Origin: Larix sibirica
Taxonomy: Eukaryota; Streptophyta; Pinopsida; Pinales; Pinaceae
Direction: 5' to 3'
DNA: 22,267 nucleotides
NCBI GenBank assembly: GCA_004151065.3
Contig: NWUY0300013539.1
Location: 72,304 to 94,570, forward strand
Made by a program: the position numbers and the translations under genes. The notes beneath the pieces were generated by a model that saw nothing but the letters and a program-made list of their open reading frames with translations, did no database searches and was not told where the DNA came from. How positions within the stretch are numbered: position 1 is the first letter of the stretch; each line of letters starts with the position of its first letter. Below are positions 1 through 9,286 of the stretch, piece after piece.

Positions 1-1
1 A

Positions 2-590
2 ACCTTGTGTTAGTCATCCGACTTGATCCAATTGAGAGAAACATTGAGAACATTAGTTAAGTTACCAGGCATCTTCGAGCTGCAACCTATAAGAGTTTCT
101 TGGAGAGATAACATGAAGGAAGTTCTATTGTGGATTAAGACCTTGATGGTTGAATACAATTTTTTTTCACTGAACATGATTAGAATGGTGGAGTAAAACC
201 CTTGTGCCACTAGGGAAATGGTCAAGGTGATTCTGCCAAGTTGTAGAAAGTAGAAATTCTACGCAATGGGTGAGGGATCTATTAGTGACGCAAGGGATGA
301 ATGTGTAGCAAGAAGATCGACAATATGTGAAAAGTGGTGGAAAACACATATGATAAAAGTAAAGAAAAGTTGTGTGAAACTAGAAGAGGAGTGATAGAAT
401 GGAGAAAATAGTGAAGAGAGGGAAAATGAGTTGCGAAAGGTGAAGTGATGAGAGGAATTGGCCAGTTCATGGTTAAGAGGAAGAGGAATAGAAGTTCAAG
501 ACGAACCAACATGGAGGAGTTGGGGAGAAGTTGTAAATGAGGAAAGAGACTACAAATTTTAATTACAAAGTAGTGAATTGTTGAATCAGA
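2..590 (+). pseudogene. Gag N-terminal or leader region of the gypsy element, decayed
   Basis: The first 200 bases have one nearly open frame (residues such as LIQLRETLRTLVKLPGIF), broken by a TAG close to the left edge and a TAA near 191. From about 300 to 590 the sequence is purine-rich and encodes mostly Glu, Lys, Arg and Gln, with a piece reading ERENELRKVK near 418. This suggests a former coiled coil, and the same frame runs on into the gag capsid region. I recognise no named domain. It may be the N-terminal extension of gag or a separate small leader ORF. The minus-strand open frames here are shadows of the low-T composition of the plus strand. Confidence 0.4.
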
Positions 591-2213
591 TTCCTGAGCC
601 ATCCCTTGAAGAAGTTGTGGAATAGTCAAAATTGTCGAGACCTGTGGAAAATGACGGAACCCCAAAAAGAGAACCCTTGATTGTTGCAGAGGGAGATACT
701 AGAAGTAATGGAAACAACACCCCTTCAACTACCCCCCATGTGCCTTCACATAATTTGGTAATCCCTTTTAATAACTCTTTCTTATAGTTACCTTGGTATA
801 ATTAGGCAGTTAGTCATTCTAGCAATTTAGAAGTTAGTACGGTAGTAAGTGGGACTAGTAGCAATTTTTGGCAGTGTAGTGGTAACACCATGGCTCATCC
901 CAGACCCCAATTCTCTGTGTTGGTAGGATCTCAAGTCATCAATATGGTTGGAGTGAAAGCAGTCTCATATATGGAATACATAGAGTTCTGTAGCAGAGGA
1001 ATTGAAGTAGATGCGAAACAACACTGGTTTCTCTATGAAGCCATATGGAACTCTAGAGGGACACCTCCTACATCAAAGTTGATTGAATTTTAGACCACCT
1101 TGCAAGGAAGATATCTATAAATGGTATTTTAAGTTGATTGAATGAAGGGATCTTAATGCACCATCCCTAACACTATAAGACATGAAGGAGTTGTTCTTAG
1201 ATGAGTTTCAACTGCCAAATCTTGAATAACAGGGGATCACAGAGATGAGGGAAATTTAATAGATACAAGGAAAATAAACCTGGGATTATGCACAATGATT
1301 TAGAGATATGTTAGCAAATATTTCATTCCCTCTGGATGATGCCCACCATAAGGAGTGGTTTAAGCAAGGAATATTTCCTTTGACTTGGATTCCCTTATCA
1401 CAATAAGTTGTTGCCTCACCTCGAGCCGCTTTGGAATAGTAGTGGATATTGAAGTGATGGATACCTATATGATTGTTACTATGACTGGAGAATCATATTA
1501 TACCGGTGATTTATCGCAAGTATAGAATCAAATTGCTTCTTTAAATGAGAATATTCAGGATTTGGATATACCTAAGCCAAACTGAGCATATGTGTGGTGC
1601 ACGTGATGTATGACGGAAGGCCATCATGCATCAGAATGTCCACGATTAAGGGGAGGAATAACCTTGCTAGGAGGACCATTTACTAGTGGGACAAATGCAA
1701 CTGTCGCACAAGTAGCTACAACAAATCCATTCCACACAACCAGTCACCCAACATATCCAAACCCTCATATCTCTTCTTCGAATGAATACTATGAGATCTG
1801 TAAAACATATGGACACCCACCACGACTCTATCCTATTATACAAAGGTACTCATCGAATGAACACAATATATTTTGAATTATGTGGGTCTACAGTGTAGAG
1901 ATATGAATGCTCTAACAAAGAGGCTGGATCAATCCATATACCAAGTGTCATATCAACTGCAAGAAATAGGAGGAAACAATGGACGTAAAATAGGTTTTGG
2001 AGCTGGTAGAGGAGGATGACACATAATCCAAATTCATTGTTATAATTGTAATGAGATATGACATCTCACATGCAATTGTAACCTCCCTAAAATACCATGG
2101 TGTAACTATTTCCGAACAAACACTCACAGTATTGAAGAATACCCAAAGCTTATTGCGAAATGGGAAGATCATGCACAACAACCAATGAATCTAATTAACT
2201 CGGATCCGTGAGA
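591..2213 (+). pseudogene. gag: Gag polyprotein remnant with a multi-zinc-knuckle nucleocapsid
   Basis: Gag packages the element RNA into a virus-like particle. One frame runs from about 590 to a TAG at 1091, and an apparent one-base insertion near 1120 shifts it. The stretch at about 1010-1400 has the retrotransposon-gag pattern: QHWFLYEAIW, then KELFLDEFQ, then WDYAQ, FRDML and DDAHHKEWF. Five CCHC-type relics follow. The first, at 1598-1639, has the CX2CX4HX4C spacing with a stop in place of one residue. The second, at 1790-1831, has both outer Cys changed to Tyr. The third, near 1868-1912, is scrambled by an indel. The fourth, at 2038-2079, is complete apart from a TGA. The fifth, at 2101-2142, has the second Cys as Phe and the last as Tyr. 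A Gly/Arg-rich stretch (GFGAGRGG) lies just before the fourth. Most stops fit a former CAA, CAG, TGG or CGA codon. Confidence 0.8.
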
Positions 2214-2538
2214 AGACCACAGTCTAGGTTTTTCTATTACCCAAGGAGGAGCTAGAACATGTGGATATTTATATGGACATGATTCGCCTATGATCAGGAA
2301 AGAATCCCCACAAATGGAAAAATATGATCCCATCCATAGAAATAAATTTTTAGGGATTCTGTTGAAATGTTTCGGCGTAGGTCGACTCCACCGGTCAAAG
2401 AAGTTTCAGAACCATCCTAGAAATCTAGGACATATGACATGTTAAGAAGCCATGGAATGAATACAGTTCCCGGATCTACAGGAAAGGTAATATATCTTGT
2501 CTCTCTAAGGTTTACGTTATTGGGAGATATCTTGGAAG
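2214..2538 (+). other. Gag-protease linker of the gypsy element
   Basis: This stretch joins the nucleocapsid region to the protease. Partly open frames continue from gag (for example SITQGGARTCGYLYG near 2233), with stops and at least one frame change before the protease frame begins. No conserved domain is visible, as is usual for the low-conservation linker between nucleocapsid and protease. Confidence 0.4.
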
Positions 2539-3060
2539 ATGAAAGCGAAAAATTGCAAGTTGTGGAAAACTATTCACACAATTTTTGGTGCTGTGAAATA
2601 TGATGAAGTAGGAAAACCTCTTCTTGAAAGAAAAACTCAGTTTGTGCATAAAAGAAATAATAAAAGGACTCAAAGAGAATTCAGGTTGGATGCTCACATC
2701 CATGGATACAATATTAAGAATGTGATGTTGCATTTGGGATCTGATGTTAATATGATTCCAAATAAATCCTAGGAGGCCATCATTTTTCCTTCCCATTTCT
2801 ACTCTCCCATTCATTTACGGATGAAAACCATTATCATATCTTCCCTATTGGCTAGTTGGAGAATGTATAAGTGGACTTAGAAGTTGTAAACAATTTCACT
2901 GATTTTGAAGTAATCGAGATCATGGGAGGAACTGATCCATATCCTGCTCTATTAGGAATCGAATGGGCCTACAAAAATTATGGTGTGATTGACCTGAAGA
3001 ACGAAACTATGACCTTTGAAGATAATGGTATGATGGTTAGATAATCCCTGGACCCACTTC
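2539..3060 (+). pseudogene. pol: Retropepsin-like aspartic protease remnant
   Basis: The protease would cleave the Gag-Pol polyprotein. The segment VMLHLGSDVNMIPNKS around 2722-2769 matches the plant gypsy active-site loop, where the pattern is Asp-Leu-Gly followed by a hydrophobic V-N-x-[IL]-P tail. The catalytic Asp is His here (CAT at 2731-2733), so the enzyme is dead. After a frame change between about 2772 and 2886 the C-terminal half is clear: DFEVIEIMGG, then YPALLGIEWAY, then GVIDLKNETMTFE. This is the typical ending of the family before the pol spacer. A TAA near 3042 breaks this second frame. Confidence 0.75.
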
Positions 3061-3413
3061 AAGGAACAAGGTACACTGAACTAGCACATGAGAATATGGA
3101 GAGGGATGTCTAGATAACATTTATTCTCTAACAATAGTAAGAAAGGAGGACTATGTGAACCGTACAATAGATATATCTGTGATTTGGAGAAGCATTTTCT
3201 CTTTTGATAGAAATTCCGAAGAAGCATTGGATGGTTGGAAAAATAGGAAACATGAGCTATCTTCCCGATGTTGTGAAATGTTAAAATCAATTTGATGGAT
3301 TGGATTAGAAGTTCCAAATCCTCTAGTATATGATTGTGTCAACAAATTGGATGGGATTCTCTAGAAAATGAAAACTTGGGTTGCAAAAGATTGGGTGGTG
3401 GGTGACACATAAA
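3061..3413 (+). other. Low-conservation part of pol between protease and spacer domain
   Basis: This stretch is still inside the pol gene by position, since it lies between the protease C-terminus and the spacer, but no frame stays open for long and no domain is recognisable. Several overlapping minus-strand open frames occur here, but they have no similarity I recognise and lie opposite pol. Confidence 0.35.
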
Positions 3414-4010
3414 GGTGATATACCTGATTGGACCACCATTGAGATAGTTGTAATGCTCTGTTTCAAACCTTCCAAGTATGCCAACCGAGTTGCATAAATA
3501 TATATGGGCGAGACAAATCCATTCACTCAAATCAATCAATGTGAACAACAATGGAATGTTTATGGATTAAATCCAGAATTTTGGATTCACCAATCCTTCC
3601 ACTAATTGAGACAAATATCTAAAGCTCAGTACCTACATGAAGAAACATGGAGGAAAATTGGGTGTTGGAGGAAACTAAGCACAAAATTTTACCAATGTTT
3701 TTCCTTCTCCGCAACATGTGATCCTGTTACGGATGCTCTGACAATGATCCAAGAATATATATTCAATGAGAAGCTGTGGAATGTGGGGAGTCCATACATT
3801 TTCCCACTCCATCAAGAATTTCCTAGCACAATTGTCTCTATTCCGCAGATGGAATCCTCTCTCTAATAAATAAAGGTTGATAAGAAGAATCCATACCCTA
3901 GTGTGTTGGAGCACTTGTGCCACTTAAAATTCAATGAATTCGAGGGATTCCACTAGGTACAACAAATTAAGCTGGAAGAAGTTGTGGTTCTATATACATA
4001 ACCTTTAAAT
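3414..4010 (+). pseudogene. pol: Pol spacer domain between protease and reverse transcriptase
   Basis: A single frame runs from 3414 to about 3866 with only two internal stops. It reads GDIPDWTTIEIVVMLCF near the start and FSFSATCDPVTDALTMIQEY near 3700. From memory, plant gypsy elements of this type carry a conserved block here that looks like a second gag-like capsid helix bundle (Trp-rich, with a DWTTL-type motif and a later F-x-F...DALxxI motif). I make this match at the level of pattern only. The frame is lost at 3864, and the sequence then runs into the short region before reverse transcriptase. Its function in living elements is not known to me. Confidence 0.45.
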
Positions 4011-4866
4011 TTGCAGAAAATTAATATTGGAATTGAAGACAAACTGAAAATAGAATCCATATGAGATTATTATGATAAGTAGACATTGTCAGAGATCATA
4101 TACCTTCTGAAAGAGAATGAAGATTTATTCCTGCAAAGTTGTACAAAGCTTAAAGGAATTTAGGGTGATTTGGGAGAGATAAAGATTGTATTGAAACATG
4201 ATGCCAAACCTCTGAAGCATCGACCATATCGATTGATTCCTTGATTTAAGGAAAAAGTAAAGATGGAAATTGACCAGATGTTGAATGTTGGTTTAGTTTT
4301 TCGTGTGGATGGGTCCGATTGAATCAATCCTATTGTGATCTAGAGTAAGAAGGACACTAAGGATACATTGTCTATATTGATTATCAAAACTTGAATTCCA
4401 CATGTGTTCAATACCCATTTCCAACACCTTTTAGCAATGAGGTCCTAGATCAAGTAGCCGGAAATGAGGCCTACTCTTTTACAAATGGATTATCGTGATA
4501 TCAACAAGTCCTAACTATGGAAGAAGATAAGAATAAGATGACAATCACAATAGAGTGGGGGTCCTTTTCTTACAACGTCATGATTTTTGGATTAAAGAAT
4601 GCACATGCAGTCTTTTCAATGATTGTGATAGCGGCTTTCAAAGAATTCCTTCATATTTTTTTGGAAGTGTACTTGGATAATTGGATAGTTTAAAACCTAA
4701 TCAAAGACCATGTGGCACTACTCTAATTAATGTTGGACCGTTGTCACCAGATTCATATTCCCTTGAACTTGTGGAAATGCATTTTCTGCGTCCCTTTTGG
4801 AAGATTATTGCAACATATTGTTTGCCCTGACAAATTCCTGGTAGATCTCTCAAAGTTCGTTGTCAT
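4011..4866 (+). pseudogene. pol: Reverse transcriptase remnant of the gypsy element
   Basis: The enzyme would copy element RNA into DNA. The lead-in KINIGIEDKLKIESI near 4018 and KGI-GDLGEIKIVLKHD near 4150 are typical of the region just before the fingers. Motifs follow in order: KPLKHRPYRL at 4206-4235, then EIDQML, INPIVI and SKKDTKD. A frame change near 4370 comes next, then IDYQNLN, AYSFTNGLS, the strongly conserved FGLKNAHAVFS near 4590, and the active-site loop VYLDNW at 4667-4684. The second catalytic Asp of that loop is Asn (AAT at 4679-4681). From about 4370 to beyond 5200 one frame holds throughout, broken only by stops, for example at 4691. The copy cannot encode an active enzyme. 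Confidence 0.9.
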
Positions 4867-5500
4867 TGTGAATATTCTATCCCCTACTTATTTAAATTAG
4901 ATGCAATCCAATTTGGAATATCATACACGATACTACATATGGTTTATCCGCAACTATGCCTCTATTACATCCTCTGTAGAACAATTCTTAAAGAAGGTGG
5001 AAGCATTCAACTAGACTAAAGACTATGAAAATATTTTTTCATTATTGAAGGAAAACATGGTCAACGCCCCAATCCTTACATTCCCTGCCTAGGTAAAGGA
5101 ATTCCTTGTACATGTTGATGCATCAGGTATTTCCCTTGGAGTTGTTTTATCTCAACCAAGTGAAGGAGAAATTGACCATCCCATCTACTTTGCTATTAGG
5201 AAACTATCTCAGGCTAAGCGCAACTATACAACCACAAAAAGAGAAGGATTGGAAATGATTTGTGCCTTGTAGAAGTTCCCCCATTACTTGCTGGGAGGAC
5301 ACTTTAATTTTTTTACAAATCATTCAACTCTCAAGTACCTAGTGAACAAACTTGTGTTAGAAGTTTGGATTTGTAGATGGTTACTCTTATTCCATGAATT
5401 CTCATTCGAAGTAATTGTCAAGCCAGGAAAGCACAATCATAGAATTGATCATTTGTCAAGACTAGAAACTAGCAAATATGAAGGCTCGATCGATGATCAA
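4867..5500 (+). pseudogene. pol: Reverse transcriptase connection and RNase H remnant
   Basis: This domain would remove the RNA strand during reverse transcription. It keeps the frame of the upstream transcriptase. Clear motifs are HVDASGISLGVVLSQP from 5111, IYFAIRKLS, then NYTTTKREGLEMICAL, then GGHFNFFTNHSTLKYLVNK, ICRWLLLFHEFSFEVIVKPG and finally DHLSRLE near 5447. The first catalytic Asp (GAT at 5117) and the Glu of KREGLEM are present. The Asp of the TDH-type motif is Asn (AAT at 5318-5320). In-frame TAG codons at about 5012, 5090 and 5270 lie where Trp or Gln codons are expected. Confidence 0.9.
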
Positions 5501-6424
5501 CTACTTGATGTAACTTTGTTTAGAGTTGAATCCATTTCGAATCACTTCGATGAAATTGCCTTGTTTTTTTACAACCGGATAAGCATTGAATGTCACTATA
5601 ACGCAACGATTTAGATCATGAACAACAAGGTATATTATTGGAACACCACATCGATGTTGCGGGAGGCCATGTTGGTGGAAAAGCAATTGGACGAAAGATT
5701 ATGCATGAAGGATTATGGTGGCCAAATATGTTTAATGATGCTAAATTTTATGCCAGAGCATTCGATGTTTGTCGGCGAGTTGGGCAACCTTCCCGAAAAT
5801 ATGAGTTACCGCTTCATCGAGTTTGTGCTCTTTAGCCATTCGAGAAGTAGGTGGTTAATTTTATTGGCCCGTTGTCCCTCTTGTTGAGCAATCGAAAACC
5901 CTCTACATCATTACTGCAACATATGATTTGAAAAAATGGGCCAAAGCAACACTAGTATGGGATTTATCCATAGAAACAACAACACATCATTTACGAGAAC
6001 ATCGTTACTCACTTTGAGTGCCCCAAACGCCTCACCAATGATCAAGGTATGCACTTCATTAAAAGCACCATCACGGCCTTGAAAAAATAATTTATGATAC
6101 AACATCATAGAAGTAGTCCATATCACCCACAAGAAAACAACATGGTTGAATCCTTTAACAAATTTTGGAGATAAGATTGACTAAGGTGTGCTTTGCAAAC
6201 CAGGATGATTGGTATGAAAGAGTTCCCGCAATATTATGGGTGTATAAGACTACTACTAAGAAACTACAGAAGATACCCCATTCCAGCTAGTGTATGGAAG
6301 AGAAGTAGTAGTTTCTGCCAAATTTGTCATTCTCATCCTGTACATTGCACATGCAACTCACATGATCAAAGAAGATTCAATTGCAAAAATACTAACCGAA
6401 CTAATGTAGCTAAATAGTCGACTA
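5501..6424 (+). pseudogene. pol: Integrase remnant (zinc-binding and catalytic core)
   Basis: Integrase would insert the DNA copy into the host chromosome. After a frame change near 5600 the zinc-binding domain reads HHIDVAGGHVGG at 5644-5679, then GLWWPNMFNDAKFYARA, then DVCRR. The first Cys of the final pair is Phe (5761-5763); the second is kept at 5770. The catalytic core begins at VVNFIGPL, where the first catalytic Asp is Asn (AAT at 5857-5859). The second Asp is kept in LTNDQGMHF (GAT at 6040). The Glu is kept in SPYHPQENNMVESFNKF (GAA at 6148). The last two are exactly 35 residues apart, the classic D,D-35-E spacing. Several in-frame stops interrupt the core. The sequence after 6180 is less conserved and frame-shifted. 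Confidence 0.9.
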
Positions 6425-6700
6425 TCATGGAGAAGTGGTAAAGGAAAGACAAAAATATTGGCATGAATACCAAATTAAGAAGAAACACTTTAAACAAGGT
6501 GACCAAGATCTACTATAGGACAACAATTTCTTTAAGCATCCAAGCAAGCTTCATATGCATTGGTTGGGACCATTTATTGTTGCAAAAGTAAAAAATTCTG
6601 GGTCCGTTCAGGTTGTGAAACTCGATGGCATTATTAGATAAGAATGGGTGATTTGAACATGCCTAAATCCCTATATCTCTTCTTAGTAATACCAAAAGGT
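6425..6700 (+). pseudogene. pol: Integrase C-terminal module, end of pol
   Basis: The residues QIKKKHFKQGDQDLL, then FKHPSKLHMHWLGPFIVAKV, then GSVQVVKLDG match the C-terminal tail of plant gypsy integrases, a basic linker followed by a GPY/F-type module. LGPF at about 6565 is the module core. This tail is known in the family to follow the catalytic core and contact DNA or chromatin. No chromodomain is visible. Stops near 6515, 6640 and 6652 break the frame, and pol appears to end about 6690. Confidence 0.75.
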
Positions 6701-7245
6701 ACCACTCTTGTCACAAGGAGTGATTTAGAGTAGGAGCTATTCTTACAGTTATGGTTTTGATTTGCTGCATTAGCTTAATCGATTTGAGTTTTGTACCAGT
6801 CATCTGTGTTTTGTGTGCCATTTTTATAAGTTTTTAAGTTAGCTATATCATACCATTATGGTCAGGGAACCCAATATCTTTAGTTGTTTTTCCATCTAGA
6901 AAATGCGTCGCATCAACCAACCTTATTGTTCCGTAATTAAGAGACGTTAAAGTCTTATTAGACTGCATTAACTATGGCCCCATGTGAAATATCCACCTAG
7001 ATCCTCACATTTAATGTTTGATCATTTAAAATCCCCATTATATTCTCCATTAACGATCCGTCTCTCCCCCCTGCTAGCATGTTTTGAACATTAAAACCAA
7101 CTCAATCCGGCTCCATTAGTCACTTTACACTTTTGAGAATTGAAGCACTGTCAAACTAGAGCCTTTGTCGAAATATGAGTAGTGTGAGCACATAGCCATC
7201 ACTTGGCCTCTAGTTCAATTTGTGTATCAACACCATTTAGCAAAC
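6701..7245 (+). other. Non-coding stretch between pol and the third ORF
   Basis: No conserved coding is visible and all frames are closed. It is pyrimidine-rich around 7040-7080. By position it is the 3' internal region of the gypsy element. No polypurine tract next to a TG is convincing here. Confidence 0.4.
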
Positions 7246-7870
7246 ATGGGAAAAGTAGCAGCAACAAAGGCCTCAAGAAGCAAGGCTCAAGCCTTATAAT
7301 TTTAATGTTAATGAAAGTATCCAAGGATGAATAGGTGAAGCACACCGATGGGACTATGATTCCATTTAAAGGAAAGTAACTACATCCACTTACATAAATT
7401 GGATTAGTTTGTGGATGAAGAGTGGCAACAAATGCAAGAAAAGAAGGCCATTTCACTCGACACTAAGAAGGCCCAATATTTCATTGTTGGTGCCAATATT
7501 ATGATCGGAAAATGGAAGACCAAAGTGGAACAATTTGAAACTTTTAGAAGTCATGTAATCATGGAAGTACCCGATTTGGATCCTTATTTTGAATATTCAG
7601 GACTAGACGATGCAAAGGCTATATGAACGCAACCAATTTGAGTCGAGGGCAAGTCAAAACTTGCGTTCGAGGCCTATTGGATCCTTTGTTTTTGGAAGGG
7701 ACCATAGTCATAGAATACCATGTCGAAATTAAGGAAGGGGTTGCAGAAATGGTTAGAGACCACAACTATATCAGGTCCACTCCCGCGACTATGTAAAGAG
7801 CACAAGGAAAGCGAGTGAGGGAGTATATAAGGGATCGAGAAAGAGGAGAATAGAAGAGCACAAGTGCATG
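7246..7870 (+). pseudogene. Third ORF of the gypsy element downstream of pol, unknown function
   Basis: An ATG at 7246 opens a short basic stretch, MGKVAATKASRSKAQAL, which is then broken by several stops. The same frame is open again at 7411-7623. It encodes an acidic, Trp-containing segment with DEEWQQMQEKKA, then MIGKWKTKVEQFETF and VPDLDPYFEYSGLDDAKAI. After a one-base frame change near 7623 the reading continues NLSRGQVKTCVRGLLDPLF and EGTIVIEYHVEIKEG up to a TAA near 7794. No signal peptide or membrane segment is visible, so it does not look like an envelope protein. I do not recognise a domain. Its position after integrase is where some plant gypsy lineages carry an additional ORF. It may instead be a captured host fragment. 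Confidence 0.5.
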
Positions 7871-8300
7871 ATCGAAGAAAGTACCTCAGTCGATTTTGAG
7901 TTTTGGGTTTTTGTATTTGGGTCATGGGATTGTTGGTTTTTCTCATGTATTTAGATCTGGGACGGAGCATTCCATAGAAGGAATATTAAGGTTGTAGAAC
8001 CAATTGTATGAAAGATCCGTGAATGAATATGAATGAATATTATTGGGCCCCTAAATTTTTTGTGTATATGCTATGTGTTGTGGATGCTTTCTGTAGATTA
8101 TGCTCTTTTCTTTATACTTGTTGCGTAACTTTGTTCTAGACATATAAAAACATGTATGATTAATGTATGTTGTGGTATGATGAATAAGCATACGATCTCC
8201 CAATTTATCCTTACAGTTAACCCTCTTATCATAAACAGGTGTAGGTTGTGCTTCGGATGATACCTTCTCCTTCGGGGGATTGAAAATGCCAACACAATAG
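7640..8300 (+). other. Probable part of the 3' LTR or 3' terminal region of the gypsy element
   Basis: The tail of the third ORF overlaps a region with LTR-like signals. A TATATAA box lies at 7824-7830, followed about 190 bases later by an A-rich stretch with repeated GAATGAATAT near 8021-8040, which could supply the polyadenylation region. Purine-rich runs at 7801-7823 and 7836-7856 could be the polypurine tract, but there is more than one candidate. Without the 5' LTR in the window the boundaries cannot be set by comparison, so this call rests on position and promoter-like motifs only. Confidence 0.4.
7824..7830 (+). promoter_or_regulatory. TATA box, probably LTR promoter
   Basis: The motif TATATAA is followed by GGG in a purine-rich context, downstream of pol. 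In a 3' LTR this would be the copy of the promoter that drives element transcription from the 5' LTR. Confidence 0.4.
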
Positions 8301-8319
8301 AATACAGTGGACCCCTTTG

Positions 8320-9090
8320 TTGGCCCCTACGCAAGAACCTTGGACTTAAGTTTTCACCTAATGATAAGGTGGACATCCCTGAAGGTGGGTATATTAATAC
8401 TAAAGTCCAAATGCATAAGGTAAAAAAAGTGTCAGATCTAGAAGAAGGATTAGAGGATTCCTTGGACTATACATTCCCTAAATCCAATTTGGTGACACTA
8501 AAAGGTATGCCCATTAATGATTTGGTCCCTTTAAAAGGATTATCCCCAATTCTTAATGGATTAGGGGTGTTAGAAAAGAATTGAAAATAATGGTTGGAAT
8601 TGGGTTGTTGAAAATATATGTTGCTCGGGGGATATTGGGAGCCTGAGAATTGTTCTGGAGGGAGTGGGCCAAAAAAACCCTCCCCCTCCCATAGACCTTG
8701 AACTTGAGATTGAGAAGTCAAATCCTTTTGCAAAGGAATTTGTTGAAGAGGGAAACCATTAGGTATTTTTTAAGGTAGAGAAAGAAGTATATTTGTGATT
8801 TTTTTCTTGATGGGAAGGGAAAAAAAGGAGGGTTTAGGGGGAGTAAGTCTCACATAATCCTATCTCAATAAAAGGCTCAATTAGAGGTACATACATGCAA
8901 ACAAATCTCAATAGAAGTTCCAATTATAGTAAGTAATACCCCAAGGGTTTGTTCCTAATTATTTGTATGTCCTTTGATAATATAAGCATTTCGGCCATCC
9001 CTAAAAAAGAAAGACCCTAAAACCTCTAGTAGATGCACAAAAGCCATACAATATTATGATAGAAGAAAAAATGGGAGATGGTATTAAAAT
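8320..9090 (+). pseudogene. Probable LINE ORF1 C-terminal remnant
   Basis: An open stretch at 8369-8581 encodes DIPEGGYINTKVQMHKVKK, then DLEEGLEDSLDYTFPKSN and NDLVPLKGLSPILNGLG. A frame change near 8585 leads to another open stretch up to about 8763 with NGWNWVVENICCSGDIG, PPPPIDLELEIEKSNPFA and KEFVEEGN. The polar, Pro-rich composition and its place just upstream of the endonuclease suit the tail of a LINE ORF1, the nucleic-acid-binding protein of these elements. No CCHC knuckle or RRM is visible, so this is inference from position and composition. The part after 8763 is poorly conserved. Confidence 0.35.
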
Positions 9091-9286
9091 ATATTGAAAT
9101 TTACAAAATATCCTATCAACTTGGAAAATTATTCATTCAAATTATAGAGGTAGATCAAGTAGATTGGTCTTCGGATCGAGAATGCGTTCTTCTTACTACA
9201 CTAATAATTGTGCCTTTGAATCATGCCTTGGGATGATGCCTTTCTCTTAGGAGTTGGGGAAGGAGGTGTTGGTTGTGAATTCATAT

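Larger units (their letters stand above)
1..8300 (+). mobile_element. Decayed Ty3/gypsy (Metaviridae) LTR retrotransposon, 5' LTR outside the window
   Basis: Domain relics appear in the order gag, zinc knuckles, protease, spacer, reverse transcriptase, RNase H, integrase, integrase C-terminus. Integrase after RNase H is the Ty3/gypsy order and excludes Ty1/copia. Reading frames change several times and contain many in-frame stops, so the copy is dead. An extra decayed ORF and an LTR-like region with a TATA box follow pol. No primer binding site or 5' LTR is seen before gag, so the left end lies outside the window. The right boundary is approximate: it is where LINE-like coding begins, and no clean terminal CA or target-site duplication could be fixed by eye. 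Confidence 0.85.

Noticed and set aside
282-665. Minus-strand open frame of 127 codons, Leu/Phe/Ser-rich
   Set aside because: It lies opposite a purine-rich gag region. The residue pattern is the complement of Glu/Lys-rich coding, with no family likeness.
2512-2814. Minus-strand open frame of 100 codons
   Set aside because: It is antisense to the protease remnant, whose plus-strand reading matches a known family.
8098-8376. Minus-strand open frame of 92 codons
   Set aside because: It lies across the LTR-like region and the start of the LINE remnant. No family likeness is seen, and the plus strand explains the sequence better.
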